A stretch of DNA of 64,000 nucleotides, taken from contig CM125795.1 of assembly GCA_052171275.1 (NCBI GenBank), forward strand, positions 62,001 through 126,000, read 5' to 3'. Both the position numbers and the translations under genes were made by a program. The notes beneath the pieces are model-generated. The model was not told where the DNA came from, did not search any database, and worked only from the letters and a program-made list of their open reading frames with translations. This DNA is from Arsenophonus sp052171275 (lineage in GTDB: Bacteria > Pseudomonadota > Gammaproteobacteria > Enterobacterales > Enterobacteriaceae). This document shows positions 1-11,420 of the stretch, in pieces (the stretch's first letter is position 1; every line of letters begins with the position of its first letter).

Positions 1-2335
1 TAAAATTAATCGTTAATTTAATTAATTTTTTATTTTATCACAAACATTAAAATTTGATAATTAAAAATGATGGTTATTCAATAATATATATTATTAATGA
101 TTATTAAATAACATTATAAGTTTAACTATAATTCATTATTATATATTTATTCAAATAATTTATAACAAACAAACTTATCTAGCAATTAATGGATTATAAA
201 AATTTAATTAATATTTTCTATTATATTAAAATCCAATTATGGGTTTTTATATTAGTTTCTAAAAAACAAAAAAGAACGATATAGCAAGTTCTGATATTTC
301 ATATATTTTACTAATATTATTTAAATTTCTTATAAATAAAATAATAGAAAAACTATTTGATTGGTATTACAATATTTTTTATAAAATACAACTTATTTTC
401 ATATACTCTCATATATTATTTAAATAAATTTAATAAAAAAGTCATATAAAGTCAAAGGAATAGAATTTTATAATTTAAAAAATAAAGTAAACAGATTAAT
501 TAATTTAAATCACTGAATAACAGTTAATTAAAAAATTAATATTTAATTTTTTAATTTGAAATTTAGTAATTAATAGAGATAATTAAATAATTTACATTAT
601 AAATATAAATAGTTAATATTATTAAATTTTATTTTTCAGAAAAATATTATTACAAATAAATATTTAAAACCTGAAAAATTTTTCAAAACTTTTTTATTAA
701 TTACTAAACCTGGAACCTGGAAATAAAAGAAAATATAATTAACATATCTAAAGTTCTATCATCTCAAAGTTGTTTAAATAATGTAAAAAATTTTAATATA
801 GTTTATTTATATATTAAATATCATTATAACTTAATTTAATTTTAATAAACTTATTGCTATCTTAAATATATTATATTTAAAAGTTTATTGATAATTATAT
901 CAGTCATATAATTTTATAGCTTTAAATAATCTTTAAGTAATTATTCTTTGTTCAAATAATATAGTTTTATTCCATAAAGAAAATTATTTTATAAATTTAT
1001 CATAAAATGAACTCATTAAAAATATAAATAACTAATTATTTTACTCAATAATGATAATTATAATAATTTAACTATCTGTTTACTTATAAAAATAAATACA
1101 ATAATTAGTATTATATTTAATATTATTATCTTTATAATGTTTTTAGCTAGATAGAATTATCGACTAATATATTTAATTAGAATTGATATTGTTTAAATAC
1201 TTTATAGTATCAATATTTTAAATATGATAAATATTCAATTATTTAAATAATTAATTATGGATAGAGATCTTTCTGATATCAAAATTTAAGTTTTCTTAAT
1301 TTAATTATTAAGTTATTAATAATAAACAATTAAAAATATTAAATAATTGAATGTTAAAAGATAAATATTAAGTATAATATTAAATATTTTATTATATTTA
1401 ATATTATAAAATATAAGATAATGAATAGAAAAGATTCTTAAATATCTTTACATATAATAAGATTCTATAGAAATTGTAAATCATATTTTAATTAAATTAA
1501 TATTTATTAAAACCCTCTTTACTGAATTAATTAAATTATCTATATTCAATTATTTGAAATAAAAGTTTTTATATGAATTAACTAATAATTGAAATTAAAT
1601 AGTAATTATTTAAATGAAAATTTAATTTCTATTAAAGTAAGATTTTAAAAATCAATTATTTTATTATAAACATAGTTACAAAATTAATGATTAGTTAAAT
1701 TAAATTCAGTTATATATAAGATATTCTTAATTAATTTTTATAATAAAATTATTAATTTAAATTAAGATTTTTAAAAACTAATAACTTTATATTATATTTT
1801 TTATTTAAATAGTCTTAATAAGATGAACATATTTGTTTTTAATATTAAAATATTAAAATAATTATTTAATTTAAGTTAATTAAAATATTAGAATTTTGAT
1901 TATTTTGAAGTTTATTTTAGTTTTTATTAAAAAATATCATCTCGAAAGAAAATAAATAGAAGAAGTGTAAAATATATTTTTACGGCGCTTATTATTAATA
2001 TAATAATTTTATATAAGTTTAATATTAATTTTAATTAATTGATTTATTTGTGATGATTTAAAAATCTTTAATTTTTATTTATTTTATTAAAATAATTTTC
2101 ATAATTTAAATTTTTTAACTGATAAAATTATAATAATAATTAATATGTAGTAAAATTTATAAAAAGTAATTTTATCAAAATAATAGATTGTTTTATTGCA
2201 GTTATTTCTTATATTATACTATATAATAGTAGTTAGTTAATTTGTTTATTGTAATATAAATTTATAATATTTATTATCGTAAGATTAAATCTTAAGCTAC
2301 AACTTTCATTCATTGATAACAAGTAGGATTAAAAA
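1..2335. other. AT-rich desert, no gene recognised
   Basis: This 2.3-kb stretch is almost pure A and T with stops in every frame and no Shine-Dalgarno-led reading frame that I can see. The only compositional island is at 709-722, where the heptamer CCTGGAA occurs twice in tandem. I see no RNA gene in it. It may be decayed coding sequence, but nothing can be assigned. Confidence 0.7.
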
Positions 2336-3286
2336 ATGATCAATAAATTAACATCTTTGCGTAAAATAACAACTGTTGTAGCTGATACAGGAGATATTAA
2401 TGAAATAAAACGCTATAAACCTGAAGATGTAACAACAAATCCTTCTTTGATCTTTAAAATAGCTCAGATTCAAGAATATCAACCACTTATTAATGAAGCA
2501 ATAAATTGGGCGCGTAAACAAAGTTATTCTCATGAACAGCAAATCATTGATGCAACTGATAAATTAATAATTAATATTGGATTAGAGATATTACAATTAA
2601 TTCCTGGAAAAATTTCAATAGAAATTGATGCACGTCTTTCATATGATAGTAATGCTTCTATTAAAAAAGCTCATCGAATTGTTGAACTTTATAATAATGC
2701 AGGTATTAAAAATAATCGTATTTTAATAAAGTTAGCTTCAACTTGGCAAGGAATCCGTGCAGCAGAACAGCTAGAAAAGGATGGTATCAACTGCAATTTA
2801 ACTTTATTATTCTCTTTTGCTCAAGCACGTGCTTGTGCTGAAGCTAACGTTTATCTTATTTCACCTTTTGTTGGTCGTATTTTTGATTGGTATAAAACAA
2901 ATAGCGATATGAAAGAGTACGTTATAGAAGAAGATCCAGGTGTTATTTTTGTTAAAAAAATTTATAATTATTACAAACAATATGGATATAAAACAATGAT
3001 AATGGCAGCAAGTTTTCGAAATATAAATCAAATTTTGCAATTAGCTGGTTGTGATTGCTTAACAATTCCGCCGAATTTACTTAAAGAGCTTTCTGAATCA
3101 CAAGGTGAAGTTGTTCGTAAGTTAATATTTAATGGACAAATTCAGTCACCACCTAGACCAATGACTGAAGCGGAAATTTATTGGTATCATCATACTGATG
3201 CTATGGCGACTGACAAATTAGCTGATGGTATTTGTAAATTTGCTCTATATCAAAAAAAATTAGAAAAGTGGTTGCAAAGTTATTAA
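2336..3286 (+). CDS. talB: transaldolase B
   Basis: Cytosolic transaldolase of the non-oxidative pentose phosphate pathway; it moves a dihydroxyacetone unit between sedoheptulose 7-phosphate and glyceraldehyde 3-phosphate. The 316-residue product matches E. coli TalB end to end (317 residues in that family). The Schiff-base lysine is Lys132 in RILIKLAST, and the TTNPSL and GIRAAEQLEKDGINCNLTL blocks are intact, as are LLFSFAQARACAEA and the SPFVGRI phosphate-site segment. The gene stands alone between two deserts. In E. coli talB lies far from brnQ, so its position here marks a rearrangement relative to that genome. The start is the ATG whose following residues (INKLTSLR) align with the E. 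coli N-terminus; no strong Shine-Dalgarno precedes it beyond TAGGAT. Identification is secure; talA is the only alternative and fits less well. Confidence 0.96.
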   Translation: MINKLTSLRKITTVVADTGDINEIKRYKPEDVTTNPSLIFKIAQIQEYQPLINEAINWARKQSYSHEQQIIDATDKLIINIGLEILQLIPGKISIEIDARLSYDSNASIKKAHRIVELYNNAGIKNNRILIKLASTWQGIRAAEQLEKDGINCNLTLLFSFAQARACAEANVYLISPFVGRIFDWYKTNSDMKEYVIEEDPGVIFVKKIYNYYKQYGYKTMIMAASFRNINQILQLAGCDCLTIPPNLLKELSESQGEVVRKLIFNGQIQSPPRPMTEAEIYWYHHTDAMATDKLADGICKFALYQKKLEKWLQSY

Positions 3287-4733
3287 GGATTAGATTTCTT
3301 ATTATAAAATAAAGACTAATTAGATTATTATTTTTTATTTTAAATATCAAAGACAGTAAATAATCTCTTCTATCTTTACGTTATTTATAACTAAAATTTA
3401 ATTTTTTAATATTAAATATTTTTCTTCAGCATTAAATTTTGAAAGCTAATAAATAATTTTATTTTAAAGATTTATTCTATATTTTAAATATAAAAATAAA
3501 TAAAATTATAAAAGTAAATAAATATTTATATTTAAAAAATTGTCTTTCTCAGTAATATTTAAAAAATAATTTTATAATTAAATTATTGTTTTTGATTTAT
3601 AATTATTCAATACTTATTAAGTCTATAATTTCATATATTATTAATTAATAAGCGTATTGATTAATTTTATATTAACTAAGAATATTATTTATAGTTATCT
3701 ATAATACAATATCTAAGTTTAAATTGATGATTTTTTATTTCAAAAAAACATTTTACTAAATAAAATATCTATAATTATTTTTTATAAAAATTAATTATAT
3801 TTTTTATTAAAAATATAATTAATTGGTTTATATAAGTTTTAACTTATTGAGTAATTTATAACTTATTTCCAAAAAAATATTAGTAAAATTAAAAGATAGT
3901 AAGTAAAAAAATTGTTCTTAATTTTTTATAACTAATTCTATTGAATTAATTATAAGAAATAATTGAAAGTTGTGTTATAGCTTATAATATTAAGAGCAGA
4001 TAGAAATAGTGATAAGAATAACTAACTGATGATAAATTATATATTTTAAAATATTTAAACTGTTATTTTTTAATATAATAAGTATTATTTATTTTAAAAA
4101 ATAATAAGATTTTCACCTTGTAATAATTTTATTATTAGAATAATTCTTATTTACTATTAGATTTTTTTTATTATTCTTCTTTGTTTATTTTTTTAAATAT
4201 TTACTATAATTAATAGTAAATAGTTTTCATATTTTTTATTTTTTTAATAGTATATAATACTAGATATTGTAAGAATTTCCTAAATCATAGGATCATTGAC
4301 TTTTTAAGATGAACGTAGTATTTTAAAATAAAACACTAATCATAATTGAAAATCTCATTTATTATTAATAGTCAAATAAAAAATTTATAATTTAATATAT
4401 TAAATAAGTTGGATAAATAAGAAGTTATTGATATTAATACTTAGAGATTTAATATGAGTCCTTAATTGATATACAACTATAGTCATTTAACATTGTGTTT
4501 ATTATTAATAATATTCTATTAATTATCTATATTACATTAATAATTTAGCTATAATAATTATATTATTAACGATAATATCTTATTTAGATATTTATTTATT
4601 AAATAAAAAGTGAGTTTAGTATATATGCTATATATTACTTAATATATTATAAAATAATATCAATTGGATATACAAGAAACTTAAAGAAATGTTAAATAAA
4701 GAAAGATAATTATAAATTAAGTTATATTCTAAA

Positions 4734-4775
4734 ATATTTTTCATATTTTATTACATAATAAAATATGAAAAATAT
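4734..4775. repeat. 20-bp inverted repeat, 2-base centre
   Basis: Bases 4734-4753 are the exact reverse complement of 4756-4775, separated only by CA. The two arms include one G:C pair (C742/G767 of the local thousand). No open frame or T-run is associated. It could extrude as a cruciform or act as a transcript hairpin. Confidence 0.9.
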
Positions 4776-4793
4776 AATTAATTACTACACTAA

Positions 4794-4821
4794 ATCATCA
4801 ATTTATATATAAATTGATGAT
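4794..4821. repeat. 28-base perfect palindrome
   Basis: Bases 4794-4821 read identically on both strands with no spacer; the C and G bases at 4796, 4799, 4816 and 4819 pair symmetrically. It lies only 18 bases from the inverted repeat at 4734-4775. Confidence 0.9.
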
Positions 4822-5150
4822 ATTAATTTTAATATAGATGTAATTTATTCGATACTTATGTTTAGCGTGATATTTAGTTACAATCGTTAATTAATTATTT
4901 TAATTTAAATAAAATATTATGATATGAAATTAATTAACTTTAGAGATTTAAATATTTAAAATACTTAAAAGAAGAAACTTTTGTAATTATATAAGTTTTT
5001 CGTATTTTTAATAATAAATACATCTTTTTGTTAATAAAATAAATTACTAATAATATTTATTTTTTATTAATATGAAATATTATTTTAATCTATAAAATAA
5101 ATAAATAGGATAATTAATTCAATTACTGTCATTAATGACAGTTATATAAA

Positions 5151-5188
5151 ATTAGTAATAAAATTAAATATTTAATTTTATTACTAAT
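5151..5188. repeat. 38-base perfect palindrome
   Basis: All 19 base pairs around the centre at 5169/5170 match, including G5155 with C5184. It is preceded at 5125-5142 by a separate 18-base palindrome centred on ATTAAT with four G:C pairs. No coding frame crosses it. Confidence 0.92.
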
Positions 5189-5490
5189 AAATATATATTA
5201 AAAATATAATAAAATTATTTTAAAGTTAATAAAATACAAAATATAATATTGAATTTTTTTTTAAAAAAAGAAGAAAATATTATTATTAACATTAATTAAT
5301 AATAATTGATTATATATTTTTTATATTAATTTTATATATAGAATAATATGAATTGATTTAGAAATATAAATTTTGAATATTTTTTATAATTTACAAAAAA
5401 TCTTATAAAAATAACAATTGTGAATATAACACTAAAATATATATTAAATTCATTGATACCATTAAAATGCTATTTTGGTTATCTTATCTC

Positions 5491-5512
5491 AAACATTATC
5501 ATGATAATGTTT
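5491..5512. repeat. 22-base perfect palindrome
   Basis: AAACATTATCA followed directly by its reverse complement. It lies in the desert between talB and brnQ with no gene next to it. It shares only the TATCATGATA core with the hairpin at 10114-10154. Confidence 0.85.
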
Positions 5513-6901
5513 TGTATTTATATTAAATAATAAATACAAATAAACGTTTATATATTTGTTTTTCTTAGCTTTAATTAGAAGATGTATAATTTATTTTTTA
5601 AATATTTTAAATAATAATATTAGCTTAACTCGATACAGATTTTATATTCTACATAGAAATAAACAAACTTTCGTCTAATGAAAAGTAAATAATTATTTTA
5701 TTAAATATATAAAATATATAATTATATTAATAATAAGAATCAAGGTTATATAAATAATTAATTTAATTAAATTAATATATTTTATATATTATAAATAGAG
5801 AAAATTTTTTACTTTATAAAAATAAAAAAATAATTATTTATATATAAAATGTAAAAATTAATAATAAATAGTTTATTTATTTAATTGTTATTTTTATATT
5901 CTATTTAATTAATAGTTTGAAAATTTAATAAAATTATAATTAATAATAGATATTTATCTGATTTTAAAACAAAATATCTTAAAATAAGACTATATCTTAT
6001 TGATATTATATAATTATATAATAAAATTATATATACTAATTAATAATTAATTAAAAATTAATCTTAATTATTTTTTTAAATAATATAATTATTTATTCCA
6101 TATATTTATAAAACAATGTTATTAATTAATTTAATAAATAATATTCTATAAATTTATCTAAATTTAAACATTTACAACTTAATAAAATTAGAATCATTTT
6201 TATAAAATATATATAAATAAAAATCGACAAAAAATTAATTATTATCATTCTAATTTTAAATTAAATAAATATAAAATCATCATCTATTAAATGAATTCTT
6301 TTTAATTTAAAAGAATAAGATTTTAAAAAAAATTCATGTTGATTTTATAACAGTTAAGTTTTTATAAAAATCATAGAGATTTATTTTTTTGACTATAGAA
6401 TTTATAATTATTTATATCATTAATTATTTTTGATATAAATATAAATTTAACTATATAATATACAAAAATATAATTTCCTGTATTAGAAAAAAATAATATT
6501 TTAGTTAAAAAATTGGATAAATGATTATTTTTTTAACTTAAGACTAAAGAACTAATTATTAAAATAAACATATTTTTTATTGATTTTTTTATTTATAATC
6601 ATCAAGATTTTTATTAAATAAATTAACTAAATTAAATCCAGTATTTATCTCTACTTCTTAGAAGATTAAAATTTAATATTGAAAGAAATAGAATAAGAAT
6701 AATATAAATTCTTGCATTTTATAAACTATCTGTATAATTTAAATTATATGTTATTATTTTCATCTATTATTGATGATTCATCATAATGAATAAAAATTCA
6801 AATATTTATTTTATTAATAATTATAATTATTTTTTATTTATTTTTTATCAATGATATTTAAAGAAGTTATTTATGATTTTACATTTGATCATTTATATTA
6901 A

Positions 6902-6931
6902 GTTTATTTAATTTTATAAAATTAAATAAAC
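6902..6931. repeat. 30-base perfect palindrome
   Basis: GTTTATTTAATTTTA is followed directly by its reverse complement, with G6902 pairing C6931. No neighbouring gene and no T-run. Confidence 0.88.
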
Positions 6932-8116
6932 AAATTTAGTTAAAAATATATTTTTAATATTTTAGAAAGTATTAAAAAAAGTAAATTATAGTATTTGTTA
7001 ATTAAAATCATTTAATTATAAATATCTATGTAAATTGATATTAATTATTATATGATTTTAGAAATTTTAAAAATCTCTCTTCTTGGTATCATTCTGATAA
7101 TTAAAACGAAAAAATATTTTCATGACTATTTAATAAATTTTATTTTTTAATGATAATAAATAGAAAAGTTACTTTATTCTTGTACTTATTCTTATTATGT
7201 TATAATAATTTTTAATTATTATTAATGATTTGATTAACTATTTTTTATTATTTAATGATAAATATTAAATATAATGATTTTACTACTATCTATTTAATTA
7301 TAAATTATGGTTAGATATTAATCAATATATTATTAATAATAACAAAAAATATGGAATTTAATTACAAAAAATCGTATTATTATTTTATTAATTTTTAATT
7401 TTATCTTATATTAATCATATTTATTTTATGATTTTACAATGTTATTTATAAATATCAAATTATTAGAATTAAACAATAAATATTATATTAATAAAAATCT
7501 TTTTTAACGTACATAAATAGTGAAAAACAAAAGAATATTTTAAAATTAAGTAAATAAATATAAACTTCTTAAATTAAATTTAATATTATTTTAATTCAGA
7601 TGATAAGATAAATATTACAAAAATATTAAATGCAAATAAATAAAAATTCAAATAAATTTAAATTTTAGTAAAATAAATTTTTATTCATATTAATAAAAAT
7701 TCATAATTTCATATTAGTTTAATGTATATCTTTAATAAAAATTTATAATTCTATTAGTTTATATATATAATATTTGATATTTATTAAAATTAAATAACAA
7801 TATAAAAATAATGAATATTTTTATTTTTAAATAATAATTAATGAAATTAATTAAGTTTACTATTGAATTTTAAATTAAATATTAAATTTTATATATATAT
7901 ATAATTAATTATTATACACTAAATGATTATTGATTATCAATTATTATAATTATCTTAATATAAAATATAAATAATATTTCATTTTCAAAAAAGTTATCAA
8001 GATATTAATTAAAAAAATAATGATTATTTACTACTTTCTATTTTTTATTATAAACTTTAATTTTAATTAAAGATATATGTGTTATATGATTGACATATTT
8101 TATGAAAATATTTAAG

Positions 8117-8167
8117 AATATTATTCTTATTTTTTCAATTTTGTATTATTTTTCGTTATATGAGAGA
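8117..8167 (+). pseudogene. possible remnant of the phoR 3' end
   Basis: In one frame the segment reads N-I, nine residues, then F-S-L-Y-E-R. E. coli PhoR (sensor kinase of the phosphate response) ends N-I, nine residues, F-S-F-V-I-P-E-R, and phoR lies directly before brnQ in that genome. The spacing of NI and FS is identical and the position is right, but only about six residues agree in a low-complexity sequence. I treat this as a hint. Confidence 0.22.
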
Positions 8168-8231
8168 TATAAATTGATATATAGATATATTTTTTAATTA
8201 AAATATATTAGATTTATTAAATGTTTTTCTT

Positions 8232-8259
8232 TTGTTAAAATAAGAATATAGATTATACT
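8232..8259 (+). promoter_or_regulatory. candidate sigma-70 promoter of brnQ
   Basis: TTGTTA at 8232-8237 and TATACT at 8254-8259 are separated by 16 bases, about 75 bases before the brnQ start. A second TATAAT overlaps at 8259-8264. In so A/T-rich a context -10-like words are common, so this is only a plausible assignment. Confidence 0.35.
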
Positions 8260-8338
8260 ATAATATAAATAAAAATGGTTTATGTTTTCAATTCCATTTA
8301 AACTAAATTATAAACAATAACAAATTAATAATATGATT

Positions 8339-9670
8339 ATGAAATATCGTTTAACAGCTACAAATATACTAGCGTTAGGATTTATGACATTTGCGTTATT
8401 TGTAGGAGCTGGAAATATTATTTTCCCTCCAATTATTGGATTACAAGCAGGTGAACAAATATGGACAGCTGTATCTGGATTTCTTTTAACAAGTGTATTA
8501 TTACCTATTCTTGCAGTTATTGCATTAGCAAAAGTAGGTGGTGGTATAGAACAACTTAGTGCACCAATTGGTAAATCTGCCGGACTATTGTTAGCTATTA
8601 TTACCTATTTATCTGTTGGACCATTATTTGCGATGCCACGTACTGCAACAGTTTCTTATGAAGTTGGAATTGCTGCATTATTAGGAGAAGTTTCATCAGT
8701 TTCATTATTTATTTATAGTTTAATTTATTTTGCTATCGTAATATTAATTTCACTTTACCCTGGACGATTGCTTGATAGTATAGGGTATATTTTGGCACCG
8801 ATAAAAATAATTGGATTGGCTGTTTTAGGTATTGCTGCAATACTTTTGCCAGCAGGTGAATCAATAACTTCAACATCGTTATATACTGAAATGGCTTTTT
8901 CTAGTGGTTTTATTAATGGTTACCTTACCATGGATACACTAGGAGCAATGGTTTTTGGTATTGTTATTGTTAACGCTGCTCGCTCTAGAGGAATTGAAAA
9001 TCCTATTCTCTTAACCCGTTATACAATATTAGCTGGATTAATTGCTGCTGTATTATTAGTATTAGTTTATATTTCACTATTTAAACTTGGAGAAAATAGC
9101 GGAACATTATTATCCAATGCTGATAATGGTGCTGATGTTCTGCATGCTTATGTACAACATACTTTTGGTAATTACGGTAGTTTTTTCTTAGGTGGATTGA
9201 TTTTTATTGCTTGTATTGTAACTGCTATAGGACTTACTTGTGCTTGTGCTGATTTTTTTTCACTTCATACGGGAATTTCTTATGATAGATTAGTCTGGAT
9301 ACTTGGTATATTTTCTATGGTAATCTCTAATTTAGGATTAAATAAATTAATTGAATTTTCCATTCCAATATTAATCGCGATTTATCCACCATGTATTATA
9401 TTAATTCTAATGAGTTTTACATTAAAATGGTGGACTTGTGCATCAAGGGTAATTTCACCAACAATCTTGATTAGCTTATTATTTGGTTTATTGGGTGCAA
9501 TGAAATCCTCTAAATTTTTAGAAACATTTATTCCTGATATTGCTAAAAAATTACCTCTTTATGATGATGATTTATCTTGGCTTATACCATCATTAATTAT
9601 TTTGGTTTTTTTTGCATTATTTGATATTATTAACACTAATAATACTGATACAAAATCAGATAAGATTTAA
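8339..9670 (+). CDS. brnQ: branched-chain amino acid transporter BrnQ
   Basis: Inner-membrane sodium/branched-chain amino acid symporter of the LIVCS family, importing leucine, isoleucine and valine. The protein of about 443 residues is a chain of about 12 hydrophobic segments and carries the family signature near the N-terminus (GFMTFALFVGAGNIIFPP) plus GYLTMDTLGAMVFGIVI and VTAIGLTCACADFF further on. Length and ends match E. coli BrnQ (439 residues). An in-frame ATG six bases upstream (8333) is possible; 8339 is preferred because from there the N-terminus has the same number of residues before ALGFMTF as in E. coli. No clear Shine-Dalgarno is present. It would give the symbiont access to host amino acids. 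Monocistronic by context: deserts on both sides. Confidence 0.95.
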   Translation: MKYRLTATNILALGFMTFALFVGAGNIIFPPIIGLQAGEQIWTAVSGFLLTSVLLPILAVIALAKVGGGIEQLSAPIGKSAGLLLAIITYLSVGPLFAMPRTATVSYEVGIAALLGEVSSVSLFIYSLIYFAIVILISLYPGRLLDSIGYILAPIKIIGLAVLGIAAILLPAGESITSTSLYTEMAFSSGFINGYLTMDTLGAMVFGIVIVNAARSRGIENPILLTRYTILAGLIAAVLLVLVYISLFKLGENSGTLLSNADNGADVLHAYVQHTFGNYGSFFLGGLIFIACIVTAIGLTCACADFFSLHTGISYDRLVWILGIFSMVISNLGLNKLIEFSIPILIAIYPPCIILILMSFTLKWWTCASRVISPTILISLLFGLLGAMKSSKFLETFIPDIAKKLPLYDDDLSWLIPSLIILVFFALFDIINTNNTDTKSDKI

Positions 9671-10113
9671 TTAAAAAATTAAATATAGTAAATTATCAAA
9701 ATATTACTTATCTTATTTTACGATAGTTTAGCAAATTAATAAAATTTTTAAAAATTAAAAAACTAGGTTAATTCATAAAATGAGATTATAAAATATCCAC
9801 AAATTAAAGTTTATTGATTTTAATATATATTTATATAATATTTTTATAGGTTATTAAAATTTATTTAATATATAAAATATTAACTAATTTATTATTATAA
9901 ATATTCATTTAATTTTCAAAATTTTAAGTAAATATAAAATAACAAATTAATTTTAAAAGCTAAATTAAAAATAATTATATCAATATATGATATAATATAT
10001 CATATAATTTATTAGCTTATTTTAAAAGCTATTAATAATTAGTTAAATAATTATTAAATTTATATTTTAAAAATATGTTTTTATTTAAGTTAAAATATTA
10101 TGTGAATAAGATA

Positions 10114-10154
10114 AACCTTATCATGATTTTTCTTTAAAAAATCATGATAAGGTT
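10114..10154. repeat. 18-bp perfect hairpin, 5-base loop
   Basis: AACCTTATCATGATTTTT (10114-10131) pairs without mismatch with 10137-10154 around the loop CTTTA. Five of the 18 pairs are G:C, unusual for this spacer. It lies 440 bases beyond the brnQ stop and has no T-run, so a classical terminator is not clear. Confidence 0.9.
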
Positions 10155-10361
10155 ATAATAATAAATTTTTAATTTCTAATTATGTTTATCTATTATGATA
10201 TTTCATAACGATATTATATTAATTAGATTATTTTGATTAAATGGATTAAAGAAATTTATGACTCTGATTTTATTTTTAAAATAACTTAACTAATAATTTA
10301 ATGATTATTATCATTTAATTAAAAATATGATCACTTTAAGGTATATTCTTTAAATAATTTA

Positions 10362-10394
10362 ATAAATAATATCATATAATATGATATTATTTAT
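10362..10394. repeat. 16-bp perfect inverted repeat, 1-base centre
   Basis: Bases 10362-10377 are the reverse complement of 10379-10394 around a single A. One G:C pair (10373/10383). No associated gene. Confidence 0.88.
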
Positions 10395-11021
10395 AGTTTT
10401 TCATAAACTTTAAAATATTGTTATCTTAGTTATTTGTTTTAAAAAAATACATAAATTATAATTTTTTTTTATTAACAATTGAATGTTTCATAAAATTGAA
10501 GTATTAGTTAATATATATATTAAATCTTGATTATTTATTACGTGAATTTATATTCATAAAGATATATGAAATTGAATTAAAATATTTTTAGAATAATATT
10601 AAATAGTGAAATAATTTTATTAATAAAAAATGATATTTTATCAAAATAGTTTTACTATAAATAATATTTCTTATTTTTATTAATAATATTGTGTTTATCT
10701 TTAGTTATTGTATTTATAATCAATAATCTTAATAAATAGAGAAAATATATTACTTTCATAAAATAATTTATAGTAAAAATTTCAACATAATTATTATATA
10801 AAAATAATATTATATTTTGATAAATTATTACTAATCTTACCGTTTGTGAAATAAATAATATTAGTTTTTTAGTAACACTTTTTATTAGTGTTTAATAAAC
10901 CTAAATATGTTTAGTTGAAACTTGCTATTTAAAGTATTTTATTTAAAATATATTTAATTTTATAAAAAAATTATTAATGTTATATTAAATTATCATATAA
11001 ACGATAAATAAATTTCTATGG

Positions 11022-11330
11022 TTAGATTAACTTTAATTATGTCTTTAAAAATATTTTTTATTTACAAAAATGAATTATTATTTTTTAACAATATTTTAAT
11101 TTTTTATTTATCCAGAATTTAATCTTTAAATTATTAATCTATTAATTATTAATTTCATTTTATTTTAAAATATTTAATTATATTAATACTTTCTTTTATT
11201 AAATATTAAGATACGAAATAAATACTTATTTAAAACAATTATAAAGAGATATCGTTTTTAGTTACTTTCTGTTTAATATTCTTTTATCAAACATAATCCA
11301 GATATTAATAATAAAAATATCAGGTTAACT
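11022..11330 (+). pseudogene. queA: decayed queA (S-adenosylmethionine:tRNA ribosyltransferase-isomerase), 3' part
   Basis: QueA converts tRNA preQ1 to epoxyqueuosine, the step after Tgt. The relic lies just before tgt as in E. coli. In the frame starting at 11103 it reads F-I-Y-P-E-F, then I-I-N-L-L-I-I-N-F-I-L, corresponding to E. coli FIYPGF and VVDALVTNFHL. Exactly 31 codons separate the NF and YRF motifs in both. YRF is followed by a one-base loss in a T-run, then S-Y and later F-I-K-H-N-P-D-I-N for FITYNPQAIN. In-frame stops occur at codons that were Lys, Glu and Leu. Upstream, MSLK near 11039 fits VRSLE in another frame. The gene is plainly dead; the 5' part is too degraded to trace. 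Confidence 0.85.
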
Positions 11331-11353
11331 GTTGATTTAATAATCAATATAAT
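11325..11353 (+). promoter_or_regulatory. candidate sigma-70 promoter of tgt-yajC-secDF
   Basis: TTAACT at 11325-11330 and a consensus TATAAT at 11348-11353 are 17 bases apart, placing a start near 11360 and leaving a leader of about 60 bases before tgt. It overlaps the last codons of the dead queA. Confidence 0.45.
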
Positions 11354-11420
11354 TAAATTATTTTACTTAATATATAAATAACAAATTAAATTATTTTCCT
11401 GAAAATAAAAGGAGTATAAA

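Larger units (their letters stand above)
3287..8338. other. 5-kb AT-rich desert rich in long palindromes
   Basis: No intact gene is visible. The stretch holds the densest group of long perfect inverted repeats in the window (4734-4775, 4794-4821, 5125-5142, 5151-5188, 5491-5512, 6902-6931). In E. coli the genes immediately before brnQ are sbcC, sbcD, phoB and phoR, so this is where they would be expected. A faint echo of the PhoR C-terminus may lie at 8117-8167. The rest is unassignable by eye. Confidence 0.7.
9671..11021. other. spacer with two long hairpins; probable decayed queA 5' half
   Basis: No intact gene. Two strong inverted repeats (10114-10154, 10362-10394) are present. The 3' third of queA is recognisable from about 11022 onward, so the first part of that gene, about 750 bases, should lie in roughly 10270-11021, but I cannot align it by eye. 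Confidence 0.55.

Noticed and set aside
2196..2227. talB promoter TTGCAG with TATAAT
   Set aside because: Spacing is 20 bases for TATAAT and 13 for the nearer TATACT; neither is acceptable.
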